Shown: positions 27,788 to 37,070 of the stretch, piece after piece
How positions within the stretch are numbered: position 1 is the first letter of the stretch
Layout: each line of letters opens with the position of its first letter
Assembly: GCA_021821045.1 (NCBI GenBank)
Contig: JAKACW010000004.1
Location: 1 to 64,000 of the forward strand
Direction of reading: 5' to 3'
Length of the DNA: 64,000 nt
From: Pseudomonadota bacterium
Lineage (GTDB): Bacteria > Pseudomonadota > Gammaproteobacteria > JAADHS01
The notes under the pieces: generated by a model
Databases searched by the model: none
Seen by the model: the letters and a program-made list of their open reading frames with translations, nothing else
What the model was told of the DNA's origin: nothing
Translations under genes and position numbers: made by a program

Positions 27788-29239
27788 CTACTCCACTTTG
27801 CGCATCAACTGGTAAAAGAACGTCACCATCCGCTGATAGTTCTCGACCGCCAGCCGTTCGTTGACGCCATGAAAGCGCGGCACATCCGCGGGCGTCACCC
27901 ATAACGGCCGAAAGCGGTATATGTTCGATGTCAGCGGCGCGTAGTGCTTGCTGTCCGTGGTTGCAATCAGTAAAGCAGGGGCCGTGAGCACCTCTGGATA
28001 CACCGAATTCACCGCTGATTCGATTGACGCGAATCCCTTGCCGGAAACATCGGACACTTTCGATGCCTCGGTCGCCTCACCGATAACGCGAACCTTCACT
28101 TGCGGGTCAGCGACGGCTGCTTTGACGTAGCGGATGACATCGTCCACCGAATCCCCCGGCAGCAAACGGAAGTTGACGGTAGCACTGGCCAGGCGCGGCA
28201 GAACATTCTCCTTATTGCTGCCCTTCAGCTGCGTCACGGCAGCCGTGGTGCGAATCATGGCATTGGTGCTGGTTTTGCCTTCGAGCTGTTTAATCAGCAG
28301 CGGTTCGAACAGCCAGCGATTGGCGAACAGCGCCTTGGGCACGACCGGCATGGCCGGCGTTAGTCGATCAAACATGGCCGCCGCCGCCCCGTCGAGCCGG
28401 GCGGACATCGGGCTGTTTTCCAGCCGCGCCACCGCTGCGCTGAGCACACCGGCCGCAGTGTGGTGCGGCGGACTCGAGGTGTGTCCGCCCTCGCCTTCAA
28501 CGTAAAGCTCGAGGGTGAGGTAGCCTTTCTCAGCCACGCCGATTAAGGCAATGGGCTGGTCGATGACGCTGATCACCCCGTCGGTGATCACCATGCCTTC
28601 ATCAAGCATCCATTCCGGGCGGATATTGCGCGCTTCCAGTTGGGCCGCAAGCTTGGCCGCGCCGCTGCGCCCGCCGATCTCCTCATCGTGTCCGAAAGCG
28701 AACACCAGCGTTCGGTGCGGAACAAAACCTTCCTCCAGAAGCTTCTCTGTCGCGCTGAGAATGGAGATGACGGCGGCCTTGTCATCCATCGACCCCCTTC
28801 CCCAGACATAACCGTCGGCAAGCTGACCGGAGAACGGCGGGTGGTGCCACTCCCCGTTATCATCAACCGGAACCACATCATAGTGGGCGGTAAAGAGGAT
28901 CGGCGTGGCATCGACCGACTGCCCCGACCAAGTGTAAAGAAAACTGTACTCGTTGATGATTTCCCACTTCAATCGCTGATGGGTGCGCGGAAACGCCTCC
29001 TGCACGAACGCCATCCAGCGGTCGAATGGCCCGTGGTCGATGACGTCAGCATCGTCATACGAAACCGTCGGAATGCGCACTGCCGCGGCCAAAACGGCGG
29101 GGTCGGCGGCGAGGGGCGCAACCGCTTCGATCGGAGCGGAGTGAGCAGCGACAGTCGGCAGACGCGCCACGTTCCATGCGAACACCGCACCGGCGGCCAA
29201 CAGGGTAACGCCCAGCAACGACAGGATCTTTTTAATCAT
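27788..29239 (-). CDS. M20 family metallopeptidase
   Basis: This 483-residue enzyme is of the M20/M25/M40 di-zinc family, close in layout to carboxypeptidase S and PM20D1, which cleave or form N-acyl amino acids. Zinc and catalytic motifs are FTAHYDVVPV, WGRGSMDDK and FGHDEEIGG. An N-terminal helix (5-24) suggests membrane anchoring or export to the periplasm. I chose the ATG at 29239; the same frame is open far upstream over the MATE gene but with antisense sequence. It converges with the GNAT gene. Confidence 0.88.
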   Translation of the reverse strand: MIKKILSLLGVTLLAAGAVFAWNVARLPTVAAHSAPIEAVAPLAADPAVLAAAVRIPTVSYDDADVIDHGPFDRWMAFVQEAFPRTHQRLKWEIINEYSFLYTWSGQSVDATPILFTAHYDVVPVDDNGEWHHPPFSGQLADGYVWGRGSMDDKAAVISILSATEKLLEEGFVPHRTLVFAFGHDEEIGGRSGAAKLAAQLEARNIRPEWMLDEGMVITDGVISVIDQPIALIGVAEKGYLTLELYVEGEGGHTSSPPHHTAAGVLSAAVARLENSPMSARLDGAAAAMFDRLTPAMPVVPKALFANRWLFEPLLIKQLEGKTSTNAMIRTTAAVTQLKGSNKENVLPRLASATVNFRLLPGDSVDDVIRYVKAAVADPQVKVRVIGEATEASKVSDVSGKGFASIESAVNSVYPEVLTAPALLIATTDSKHYAPLTSNIYRFRPLWVTPADVPRFHGVNERLAVENYQRMVTFFYQLMRKVE

Positions 29240-29386
29240 GAGATACGGTTTCCCGTCAGGCAGAGAATGCAGAGTATAGAAGCGACGACCCTTGGTAGGC
29301 GTCCGTACTATACCGTACTGCGCACGCGCGACCGATGGCCCACCATGCCCGAATAACTTAACCATACCGCCATTTTCTGCAGCATC

Positions 29387-30715
29387 ATGAAATCGCCTCG
29401 CGTTGAACCATCCGACCGCCGCCGAATTCTGTTGCTGGCGACGCCGGTGATGCTCGCCATGGGATCGCAGAATCTCGTCAATCTGATCGACATCCTTATG
29501 GTCAGCCGACTCGGCGAGGCCGCCCTGGCGGCGGTAGGTCTCGGCTCGTTTCTGATTTTCACCCTCCAGGCGCTTACCCTGGGCGCGGCGACGGGCGTAC
29601 AGACCCTCACCGCCCGGCTGCATGGCGCGCAGGCGTCGGCAACCCTGTGCGTTCCCTTGGTCAACGCGCTTGCGCTTGCCGTCATTCTGCTGCCCGCGGT
29701 TTCCCTGGTCTTGTTCGCCATTGCTCCCTTGGCGCTGCGAGAAATGCACGCAGACGCTGTAGTCGTGAGCCATACCACCGACTACGCCCAAGCGCGCATC
29801 TGGTCGCTCACCTTCATCGCCGCCAACTTCGCCTTTCGCGGTTTCTTTACGGCCCAGGACCAAGCCCGCGTCTTCCTGTATGTCATGGGCGCCATGCATC
29901 TCACCAACATCGTTTTGAACTATGGGCTGATCTTCGGCCATTTCGGCTTGCCCGCCCTGGGCGTCGCCGGCGCCGGTTGGGCGACCACGCTGTCGGCCGC
30001 ACTGGGCAGCGGGGTTTACGTTTATCTGACTCGCCGTCAGTTGCAGAGCGTCTTGCGACAATGGCGCGCGCAGTGGACGCCACTGCTTACCATTGCCCTG
30101 CCCTACAGCCTGCAGCAGTTTCTGATCACGCTGGGCGCCGCCGCGTTGCTGTGGATTATCGGCCAGTTGGGCACTTCCGCCCTCGCCGCCGGGACGGTGG
30201 TGATGAATCTGATGCTGCTGGCGATCCTGCCTGCCATCGGCATCGGCATCGCGACGGCTTCGTTGGTGAGCCAGTCCGTCGGCGCGGGGGAGCCGGCCCG
30301 CGCCGCCTATTGGGTGCATGAAACCCTTAAACTCGGCACGCTGGTGCTCGGCTGCGTCGGCGCGCCGCTATGGCTGCTGCCCAATACCATCGCCGCCCTA
30401 TTCATCGCCGACCCCGCGACGCTCGCATTGACCGAATGGCCACTCCGCATCGTCGGCATGGGCATGATTTTCGAAGCCAGTGGACTGGTGCTCTTGCACG
30501 CGCTGTATAGCACCGGCCGTTCACGCCACGCGTTGGCCGTAACAACCGGTTTGCAGTGGCTGGTGTTCCTGCCGGCAGCGTACCTGCTCGGCCCGGCACT
30601 CGGCCTCGGCCTCGGCCTGACCTCCATCATGACCGCCTATGTCGTTTACCGCGCCGCTCTGGCCGCGACCCTGTGGCTGGTTTGGCGCCGTCGCCCCAAC
30701 CCGCATCCTACCTAG
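29387..30715 (+). CDS. MATE family efflux transporter
   Basis: This 442-residue membrane protein has twelve predicted helices in two related halves, the layout of Na+ or H+ coupled MATE/DinF exporters. The first half contains GSQNLVNLIDILMVSRLGEAALAAVGL and the second TLGAAALLWIIGQLGTSALAAGTVVMN, both at the family's conserved positions. The cargo is unknown. It is transcribed away from the M20 peptidase and toward the 2OG oxygenase gene 55 bases downstream; it could export the product of the operon at 25433, but this is only inferred. Confidence 0.88.
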   Translation: MKSPRVEPSDRRRILLLATPVMLAMGSQNLVNLIDILMVSRLGEAALAAVGLGSFLIFTLQALTLGAATGVQTLTARLHGAQASATLCVPLVNALALAVILLPAVSLVLFAIAPLALREMHADAVVVSHTTDYAQARIWSLTFIAANFAFRGFFTAQDQARVFLYVMGAMHLTNIVLNYGLIFGHFGLPALGVAGAGWATTLSAALGSGVYVYLTRRQLQSVLRQWRAQWTPLLTIALPYSLQQFLITLGAAALLWIIGQLGTSALAAGTVVMNLMLLAILPAIGIGIATASLVSQSVGAGEPARAAYWVHETLKLGTLVLGCVGAPLWLLPNTIAALFIADPATLALTEWPLRIVGMGMIFEASGLVLLHALYSTGRSRHALAVTTGLQWLVFLPAAYLLGPALGLGLGLTSIMTAYVVYRAALAATLWLVWRRRPNPHPT

Positions 30716-30770
30716 ACGGTATGGAGCGATTTCTATATAGTCGGCGCAGCTCCTGTTTCGGTAATTCACT

Positions 30771-31433
30771 ATGGCAGACAACGCCGCACTCCTCCCTCCT
30801 GAGCCGGCAATCGAGTCGGACAGTCTCGAAAAAATTGTTGATCGGCTCGCCACCCAAGGTTGGGCGGTAACGCCGCACTTTGTTTCCGGCGACGTGACAG
30901 AGGGACTGGAACGCAACATCGCCGAGTTGGAATCCTGCAACCGCCTGCAACCGGCCGCGGTCGGGCGAGGCGCGGGCAAGGTCATCGAGCCATCGATCCG
31001 CGGCGATCGAATCTTTTGGCTCGACGAAAGCGCGACCAGTGCGGCCCAACAAGAATATCTGGCGCGCATGGAACGGTTGCGCACCCTGATCAACCAATCG
31101 TTGTTTCTCGGGCTGAACGAGTTTGAGTGTCATTTCGCCGCTTATCCACCCGGCGCGTTCTACAGCCGACACATCGATCAACATGCCAATCAGGACACGC
31201 GGGTCGTAAGCGCAATCTTATATCTCAACACCGGGTGGATGCCGCAGGACGCAGGCGAATTGCGGATCTATGTTGACGACGACGATTCCTATTTTGACGT
31301 CCCACCGGTAGCGGGCACGCTGGTCACCTTCTTGAGCGACCGTTTCTATCACGAGGTGCTTCCCGCCGGCCGAACCCGGCACAGTATTACCGGCTGGTTT
31401 CGCCGTCGCACCCTGAGTCCCGTTGTCCAATGA
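30771..31433 (+). CDS. 2OG-Fe(II) oxygenase, SM-20/PHD-like
   Basis: The 220-residue protein is a prolyl-4-hydroxylase-like dioxygenase. The iron triad is H134, D136 and H194, and R203 (TRHSITGWF) should bind 2-oxoglutarate. The segments HFAAYPPGAFYSRHID and the final GWFRRR resemble bacterial homologues of the EGLN/PHD enzymes, some of which hydroxylate elongation factor Tu. Its stop overlaps the next ATG (ATGA), so it is coupled to the SpoU methyltransferase and may act on translation components. Confidence 0.88.
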   Translation: MADNAALLPPEPAIESDSLEKIVDRLATQGWAVTPHFVSGDVTEGLERNIAELESCNRLQPAAVGRGAGKVIEPSIRGDRIFWLDESATSAAQQEYLARMERLRTLINQSLFLGLNEFECHFAAYPPGAFYSRHIDQHANQDTRVVSAILYLNTGWMPQDAGELRIYVDDDDSYFDVPPVAGTLVTFLSDRFYHEVLPAGRTRHSITGWFRRRTLSPVVQ

Positions 31434-32272
31434 AGCGTCCACCGCACAGAGGGGCGCGCTCGAGCCAAGCCCGGCCCGTTCCCGCCGGCAATCCGCGATC
31501 CAGCGCGCCAAGGCAGCCCGTCGTAAAACCGACCCGACGCGAAATCAAATACCATGGCTGGCATGCCTGTCTCGCGCTGTGGCAACAGCGCCCCGCGGAT
31601 GTGATTCGAATCTATCTGACGGAGAATCGTCTCAAAGGCGCGGCAAAGCTCTTATCCTGGGCCGCAAGCAACCGTCTTGCTTATCACGTGGTCGATGACG
31701 CCGAATTGGAGCGCGTGACCGAGACGCACCATCACCAAGGGATTTGCGTGCTAGCCTACGAACACCCGCGGACCCCCTTCCAAACGTTTGTGGGCGACGC
31801 CTCCGAATCGGATAGGTGCCTCGGTGTGTACCTCGATGGCTTGGGCAATCCGCACAATACGGGCGCCATATTGCGCACGCTGGCGTTTTTCGGCGTGCGC
31901 TACGTGCTGGGCGACGGCGTCAACCGAATCAACCTGGCGCCCTCGACCTGCCGTGTCGCCGAGGGCGGGGCCGAATTTGTGAAAATCGTCGATCTCGAAA
32001 CGCCCACGCGCCAGCTTGAACTGCTGAAAAAGCGCGGCTTCGTGCTGGCGACAAGTGATGTCAAGAAGGGGCACTCCCTCGCCCGCTACACCTTCCCGCC
32101 CAGAACCATTCTGATTCTTGGCAACGAGGAATCGGGCGTTACCCCCGCAATCGCCCAGCTCGCCGACGCCGTTCTGCGCATCGAGGGCGGCGGAAACGTA
32201 GAGAGCCTCAATGTGAGCGCGGCGGCCGCGTTGTTTGTTTCGACTTATTTTCGCCAGCACCCGGCCGGTTGA
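31430..32272 (+). CDS. SpoU/TrmH family RNA methyltransferase
   Basis: This is a SAM-dependent 2'-O-ribose methyltransferase of the knotted SPOUT class, 280 residues. Motifs 1-3 are visible as LGNPHNTGAILRT, ILGNEESGV and VESLNVSAAAALF. An N-terminal basic, Pro-rich tail of about 40 residues precedes the usual substrate-binding domain, as in E. coli YfiF. The RNA target is unknown. It is translationally coupled to the 2OG oxygenase gene. Confidence 0.9.
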   Translation: MKRPPHRGARSSQARPVPAGNPRSSAPRQPVVKPTRREIKYHGWHACLALWQQRPADVIRIYLTENRLKGAAKLLSWAASNRLAYHVVDDAELERVTETHHHQGICVLAYEHPRTPFQTFVGDASESDRCLGVYLDGLGNPHNTGAILRTLAFFGVRYVLGDGVNRINLAPSTCRVAEGGAEFVKIVDLETPTRQLELLKKRGFVLATSDVKKGHSLARYTFPPRTILILGNEESGVTPAIAQLADAVLRIEGGGNVESLNVSAAAALFVSTYFRQHPAG

Positions 32273-32449
32273 GGACGGTCGCCCGGCTACTGGTACAGCC
32301 ATTGAGGCGCTTTTTTGTCCGGAGCTTGCACCACCCCCCCTTCGTCGTTACACTTTTCCCTTTCCCAGGCTCCCGCGGCATTTCCGGTCGCGGCGGGGTT
32401 TATTGTTTTTTTGTCAATGTAACGGCTGCCAAACCCAATTGTTCGTCCA

Positions 32450-33643
32450 ATGACCGATTCACTAATGAATACTTACAAACGGCTGCCCGTCGGCTTCATC
32501 CGCGGCGAAGGTGCTTGGCTATGGGACGAGGCGAACACCCAATACCTGGACGCCATTGGTGGCATTGCAGTGTGCGCGCTGGGTCACGCCCATCCCGCCC
32601 TGACACGCGCCATTAGCGAACAAGCCGCAACCCTGCTCCACACGTCGAACCTGTTCCGGATTCCGTTGCAGGAGCAGCTCGGCGATCGGCTAACCCGCGC
32701 GTCCGGAATGGAAAAGGCGTTCTTCTGCAATTCCGGCGCCGAAGCCAACGAGGCGGCAATCAAATTGGCGCGCCTGTACGGCAACAACAAAAAATATAAG
32801 GCGCCGACCATCGTGGTCATGGAAAACAGCTTTCACGGTCGCACGCTGGCCACGTTAACCGCGACGGGCAGCCGCAAGGTTCAGGCCGGATTCGAACCGT
32901 TGGTCAAAGGATTTCTGCGCGTGCCTTTCGGCGATGTCGCGGCGCTTGAAACCGTGGCGCAAAACGCAACGGAAATCGTCGCTGTGATGGTCGAACCGAT
33001 ACAAGGCGAAGGCGGCATTCGCATCCCTGATGCGGGCTATTTGGCGCACATTCGCCGCATGTGCGACGAACACGATTGGCTGATGATTCTCGACGAGATT
33101 CAAACCGGCGTCGGCCGGACCGGACGCTTTCTCGCAGCTGAACATGACGGCATTCTGCCGGACATCGTGTCGCTCGCCAAAGCGCTGGGCAACGGGATCC
33201 CCATCGGGGCCTGCCTGGCGCGCGGCAACGCCGCAACCCTGTTTCATCCGGGCAACCATGGCACAACTTTCGGCGGCAACCCGTTCGCGTGCCGCGCCGC
33301 GCTCACTGTCCTGGACACCATCGAAAAGGAACAGCTGATGCCGCGCGCCGCTGCGCTAGGCGCCAAGATTACGGATCTGTTCCGTGCCCGTTTCGACGGC
33401 CACCCGATGGTGCGCGAAATTCGCGGCAAAGGACTAATGATCGGCATCGAGTTGACTCAAGCGGCCCCCGAACTGCCCGCCTTGGCATTGCAGCACGGCG
33501 TCGTCCTGAACGTGACCGCCGATAAGGTCATTCGATTGCTGCCCCCCTATATTTTGACGGACCAAGAGGCTGGGGAACTGGTTGACCGAGTCTGCGCCGC
33601 CGTCGACGCCCTGACGGCTCAGCGCCAAACCGCTACCGCGTAA
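32450..33643 (+). CDS. argD: Acetylornithine aminotransferase
   Basis: This PLP enzyme makes N-acetylornithine in arginine synthesis and can also serve in lysine synthesis. The 397-residue class III aminotransferase has the cofactor-phosphate loop FCNSGAEANEAAIKLAR, the Asp of LILDEIQTG, and the PLP Lys in SLAKALGNGIPIGA. The start could be ATG at 32450 or at 32465. It lies 15 bases before argF, so the pair forms an arginine operon. Confidence 0.94.
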   Translation: MTDSLMNTYKRLPVGFIRGEGAWLWDEANTQYLDAIGGIAVCALGHAHPALTRAISEQAATLLHTSNLFRIPLQEQLGDRLTRASGMEKAFFCNSGAEANEAAIKLARLYGNNKKYKAPTIVVMENSFHGRTLATLTATGSRKVQAGFEPLVKGFLRVPFGDVAALETVAQNATEIVAVMVEPIQGEGGIRIPDAGYLAHIRRMCDEHDWLMILDEIQTGVGRTGRFLAAEHDGILPDIVSLAKALGNGIPIGACLARGNAATLFHPGNHGTTFGGNPFACRAALTVLDTIEKEQLMPRAAALGAKITDLFRARFDGHPMVREIRGKGLMIGIELTQAAPELPALALQHGVVLNVTADKVIRLLPPYILTDQEAGELVDRVCAAVDALTAQRQTATA

Positions 33644-33658
33644 GCCACGAACCGCCCC

Positions 33659-34573
33659 ATGAGCAGCACAAAGCACTTCTTGTCCCTATTGGACCTCACC
33701 TCCGAGGAACTCAACGCCCTGACGCAGCGCGCCATCGAGCTCAAGAAAATGCTCAAGGCGGGGCGCCACTACGAGCCGCTGAAGCACAAAGTGCTCGGCA
33801 TGGTGTTCGAGAAATCATCGACCCGCACGCGCTTGTCGTTCGAGACGGCCATGATTCAACTGGGGGGGCACGCGATATTTTTGCTTCCCGCTGACATGCA
33901 ACTGGGCCGAGGCGAGCCCTTGGAAGATACGGCGCGGGTGTTGTCGCGATTCGTCGACGCCATCATGATCCGAACCTACAGTCATCACAAACTTGAAGTG
34001 TTTGCGACCTATTCCACCGTGCCCGTGATCAATGGCCTGACCGACTTGGTTCACCCTTGTCAGCTGCTCGCCGATGTCCAAACCTTCGTCGAGCACCGGG
34101 GCAGCATAAGCGGTCGTACCGTGGCGTGGATCGGTGACGGTAACAACATGTGCAACGCGTACATCGACGCCGCGCGCCAGTTTGGCTTTCACCTTAACAT
34201 TGCGTGCCCGCAAGGGTACGATCCGGACCCGCAGCGCCTCGCCGACAACAAAAACCGAACGACCCTGATGCGCGACCCGCGCGAAGCCGCCGCCGGCGCC
34301 GACCTGATCGTGACGGATGTGTGGGCAAGCATGGGACAGGAGGATGAGCACCAAGCTCGGGCGAAGGCATTCGCCCCGTTCCAGGTAAATGCGTCCCTTA
34401 TGGCATGCGCCAAGCCGGACGCGCTGTTCATGCACTGCCTGCCGGCCCACCGCGGGGAAGAAGTTGCGGCCGAAGTCATCGATGGACCACAGAGCGTCGT
34501 TTGGGACGAAGCGGAAAACCGGCTTCACTCGCAGAAAGCACTATTGGAACTTCTACTTGCACCTCGCCCATGA
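33659..34573 (+). CDS. argF: Ornithine carbamoyltransferase
   Basis: This enzyme makes citrulline from ornithine and carbamoyl phosphate. The 304-residue protein has the carbamoyl-phosphate loop [13 protein letters not shown], the [11 protein letters not shown] motif and the ornithine-site [13 protein letters not shown]. It is directly after argD. Its TGA overlaps the ATG of the next ABC ATPase gene (ATGA). Confidence 0.96.
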   Translation: MSSTKHFLSLLDLTSEELNALTQRAIELKKMLKAGRHYEPLKHKVLGMVFEKSSTRTRLSFETAMIQLGGHAIFLLPADMQLGRGEPLEDTARVLSRFVDAIMIRTYSHHKLEVFATYSTVPVINGLTDLVHPCQLLADVQTFVEHRGSISGRTVAWIGDGNNMCNAYIDAARQFGFHLNIACPQGYDPDPQRLADNKNRTTLMRDPREAAAGADLIVTDVWASMGQEDEHQARAKAFAPFQVNASLMACAKPDALFMHCLPAHRGEEVAAEVIDGPQSVVWDEAENRLHSQKALLELLLAPRP

Positions 34574-35622
34574 CCGGCTTGCTCGCGGTAAACGACATTC
34601 AATGCCGCTACGGCGCTCAAGTCGTCGTCAACAACCTCAGCGTTCACATCAATAAAGGCACGTTCGCCTGCCTGCTCGGCCCCAGCGGTTGCGGCAAAAC
34701 CACCGTCCTGCGCGCCATTGCCGGCTTCGAACCCATCACCGCCGGGGAAATTCTGCTGCGCGGCGTCACCGCCTCGCGACCCGGCTACACGTTGGCGCCG
34801 GAAAAGCGGCGTTTAGGAATGGTGTTTCAGGACTACGCGCTTTTTCCCCACATGACCATCCTGAACAACATCGGCTTTGGGCTGCGCGCCATGACGCGCT
34901 CGGCGCAGCGGGAAACCTCCGAGCGACTGCTGGAGATCGTCGGCATGAGCGGCATGGGCAAGCGGTTTCCCCATGAACTCTCCGGCGGCCAGCAGCAGCG
35001 CGTTGCGTTGGCCCGAGCACTGGCCGCGCGTCCCGATCTCATCTTGATGGACGAGCCGTTTTCCAACTTGGATGTGGAGCTTCGCGAGCGTATCGGGCTG
35101 GAGGTTCGGCAGATTCTCAAGGATGCGGGCATCGCGGCGCTGCTGGTCACCCACGACCAACAAGAAGCCTTCGTGTTGTCCGATATGGTCGGGGTGATGC
35201 ATCACGGCGGCATCGTTCAGTGGGACACGCCCTTCAACCTGTATCACGAGCCGGCAAATCGCTTCGTCGCGGACTTCATCGGCCAGGGATCCTTTCTCCC
35301 GGGCACCTTGGTCAGCCCCGACACGGTCGAAACGGAGATCGGGAAAATCAAGGGTGACCGCGCCTATCAGTGGGACGTGGGAACGGCGGTGGACATCCTG
35401 CTGCGCCCCGATGACCTAGTACCCAACCCGCAAAGCAACCTGCGAGCCCGGGTCGTCGCCCGCGCGTTTAAGGGCGCCTCTATTCTATATACCCTGCAGC
35501 TCGACACCGGCAGCCGCCTTCTTGGCCTGTTTCCCAGTCATTTCGATTACGGAATTGGGGAATTGGTGGGCATCGATGTGGCTGCGCAACACCTCATTTC
35601 GTTTCCGCGAAACGCCGCCTAG
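34570..35622 (+). CDS. ABC transporter ATPase, FbpC/PotA-like
   Basis: This 350-residue ATPase has Walker [10 protein letters not shown] (37-45), Q-loop [12 protein letters not shown], signature [15 protein letters not shown], Walker [13 protein letters not shown] and the switch His in [10 protein letters not shown]-terminal TOBE-like regulatory domain (about 240-350) points to the importer class for ferric iron (FbpC), polyamines, sulfate or molybdate; iron is the best guess. It overlaps argF by four bases, yet no permease or binding protein lies nearby, so it must work with distant partners. Confidence 0.85.
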   Translation: MTGLLAVNDIQCRYGAQVVVNNLSVHINKGTFACLLGPSGCGKTTVLRAIAGFEPITAGEILLRGVTASRPGYTLAPEKRRLGMVFQDYALFPHMTILNNIGFGLRAMTRSAQRETSERLLEIVGMSGMGKRFPHELSGGQQQRVALARALAARPDLILMDEPFSNLDVELRERIGLEVRQILKDAGIAALLVTHDQQEAFVLSDMVGVMHHGGIVQWDTPFNLYHEPANRFVADFIGQGSFLPGTLVSPDTVETEIGKIKGDRAYQWDVGTAVDILLRPDDLVPNPQSNLRARVVARAFKGASILYTLQLDTGSRLLGLFPSHFDYGIGELVGIDVAAQHLISFPRNAA

Positions 35623-35631
35623 CCCGGCAAA

Positions 35632-35647
35632 TGTGATCGACATCACA
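35632..35647. promoter_or_regulatory. CRP/FNR-type palindrome
   Basis: The sequence TGTGATCGACATCACA is a perfect TGTGA-N6-TCACA inverted repeat, flanked by AAA on the left and CTTTTT on the right. It also contains TGAT-N4-ATCA, the core of an FNR or Dnr site. It is about 115 bases before the GTG start at 35761 and just after the ABC ATPase stop. Confidence 0.75.
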
Positions 35648-35760
35648 CTTTTTACGGGACGCAGATCTCAAAATCGGCCTGTCGCTTGGACAAGCTTGCG
35701 CGCCACGTCACATACTGTCGCGAACTCTTACAGACGGCATTCCGTCAAGCGAGGTGCCTT

Positions 35761-36135
35761 GTGACACGCCAACAGACAACCAACATCAAACGCGCCAGCA
35801 TTGGCGTCCTGGTTGCCGGGTGCCTGTTCGCGGGCTATCTGAGCAGCTCGCCGCTGGGCAACGTTGAGATTCGGCCAGACGATCCCAACACGCCGGCATT
35901 CACCATTATCGAACGCAACATGATCCTGGACACGGCGATCATCTCCGTGAAAACAACCTCTTTGCGCACCAACGACGTACGCCGCATCGCCCGCTACTTG
36001 ACCGAAGAACACATCAAGGACAGCCGCGACGCCGCGTCGATTTATTTCTACAAACCCGACAGCGTCATGAACAAGGACGAGCCTGTTCACAAAATTGCCT
36101 GGAAACGTCAAAGCGGATACGAACTCGAATACTGA
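35761..36135 (+). CDS. Small protein with one N-terminal membrane helix
   Basis: The 124-residue product begins at GTG 35761. It has a basic start and a hydrophobic segment at about 12-30 (ASIGVLVAGCLFAGYL), followed by a soluble domain of about 90 residues with alternating strands and helices. There is a Cys in the hydrophobic run, but the lipobox is poor. I do not recognise the family. A CRP/FNR-like site is upstream, and a terminator shared with cytochrome c4 follows. Confidence 0.6.
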   Translation: MTRQQTTNIKRASIGVLVAGCLFAGYLSSSPLGNVEIRPDDPNTPAFTIIERNMILDTAIISVKTTSLRTNDVRRIARYLTEEHIKDSRDAASIYFYKPDSVMNKDEPVHKIAWKRQSGYELEY

Positions 36136-36169
36136 CACGAACGGCGGCGGCCGCCGAGCTCAAAATAAC

Positions 36170-36192
36170 AAAGCGGGCATTGCGCCCGCTTT
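36170..36192. terminator. Bidirectional terminator
   Basis: A 9-bp perfect stem, AAAGCGGGC with GCCCGCTTT, encloses the five-base loop ATTGC (36179-36183). A/T runs on both flanks suit termination of the convergent transcripts of the 35761 gene and cytochrome c4. Confidence 0.85.
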
Positions 36193-36218
36193 GCGTTACC
36201 TATCCCAAACCCAGTCGC

Positions 36219-36863
36219 TTACAGACTGGACAAGTAATTGGCCACTGCCTCCACTTCCTGGTCGGAAAGTTTCTTGGCAATGTCAGTCATCATATTCGCG
36301 GGATCGTTGGAACGACGGCCTTCCTTGAAATCCTTCAGCTGCTTAACGATGTAGTCTTTATGCTGACCGCCGATGACCGGAAACACGGACACATCGGGTG
36401 ACTTGCCTTTGCCGTTCTGGCCGTGGCAGTTTACGCAGCCATACACGCCGGTTTTCGGGTTGCCTTCCTGGAATATCTTTTTGCCTTGATCGACCAATTT
36501 CTTGTCCACCGGCGCAATGGGCTCCTTGGCCATTTTTTGACCTTGGAAGTAGGCGCCGATATCCTTGGCGTCTTGGACATCCGCGATCGTTGCGGCCATT
36601 CCGGCCATGGTGTCATTGTTGGCGCGGTGGCCCTTCTGGAAATCCAACACTTGCTTAACAATATATTGCTCATACTGACTGGCCAAGCGCGGGAACTCGG
36701 CCACCATGCTGTTGCCGTCGTCACCGTGGCAGCCGGCACACAACGCCGCTTTGTCCTTACCTGCCGCGGGATCACCCTTGGTGCCCGCCGCGAAACCGTT
36801 TGCGGCCCACACCGTGCTCCCTAAAACCGCAAATACAGTGATCAATGCTTTTTTAGTTTTCAT
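36219..36863 (-). CDS. Cytochrome c4
   Basis: This is a periplasmic diheme cytochrome that carries electrons to terminal oxidases. The 214-residue precursor has a signal peptide ending near GFA-AG (about residue 26) and two similar heme domains with C42-x2-C45-H46 and C143-x2-C146-H147. Met ligands are likely in the NDTMAGMA and DPANMMTDIA segments. ATG at 36863 was preferred over the earlier start at 36887. A good promoter lies upstream on the minus strand. Confidence 0.94.
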   Translation of the reverse strand: MKTKKALITVFAVLGSTVWAANGFAAGTKGDPAAGKDKAALCAGCHGDDGNSMVAEFPRLASQYEQYIVKQVLDFQKGHRANNDTMAGMAATIADVQDAKDIGAYFQGQKMAKEPIAPVDKKLVDQGKKIFQEGNPKTGVYGCVNCHGQNGKGKSPDVSVFPVIGGQHKDYIVKQLKDFKEGRRSNDPANMMTDIAKKLSDQEVEAVANYLSSL

Positions 36864-36952
36864 GCAATCGTACCTTTGTGTAGACACCCCAAAAAAACAG
36901 CACCCAAATCCGGCGGAACTGAGCGATCCGCACCCTCAAAATGAAGCTCTTG

Positions 36953-36981
36953 TTTATAACAATCCTGCAAGAATACGTCAA
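36953..36981 (-). promoter_or_regulatory. Sigma70-type promoter of cytochrome c4
   Basis: On the minus strand TTGACG (36981-36976) and TATAAA (36958-36953) are separated by exactly 17 bases. The -10 box is 90 bases before the cytochrome c4 ATG. Confidence 0.7.
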
Positions 36982-37070
36982 CGGAGAAGGGGTTAGAGAA
37001 TGGCTGGCACGCTCGGTGCGGGGATTGCCCCAGCCGTTAATTTTGCGGAATAAACCGGTGGGTTTTGGCG

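Noticed and set aside
29240-30319. N-terminal extension of the M20 peptidase frame
   Set aside because: The frame is open but antisense to the MATE gene, and a normal signal-anchor start (MIKKILSLLG) exists at 29239.
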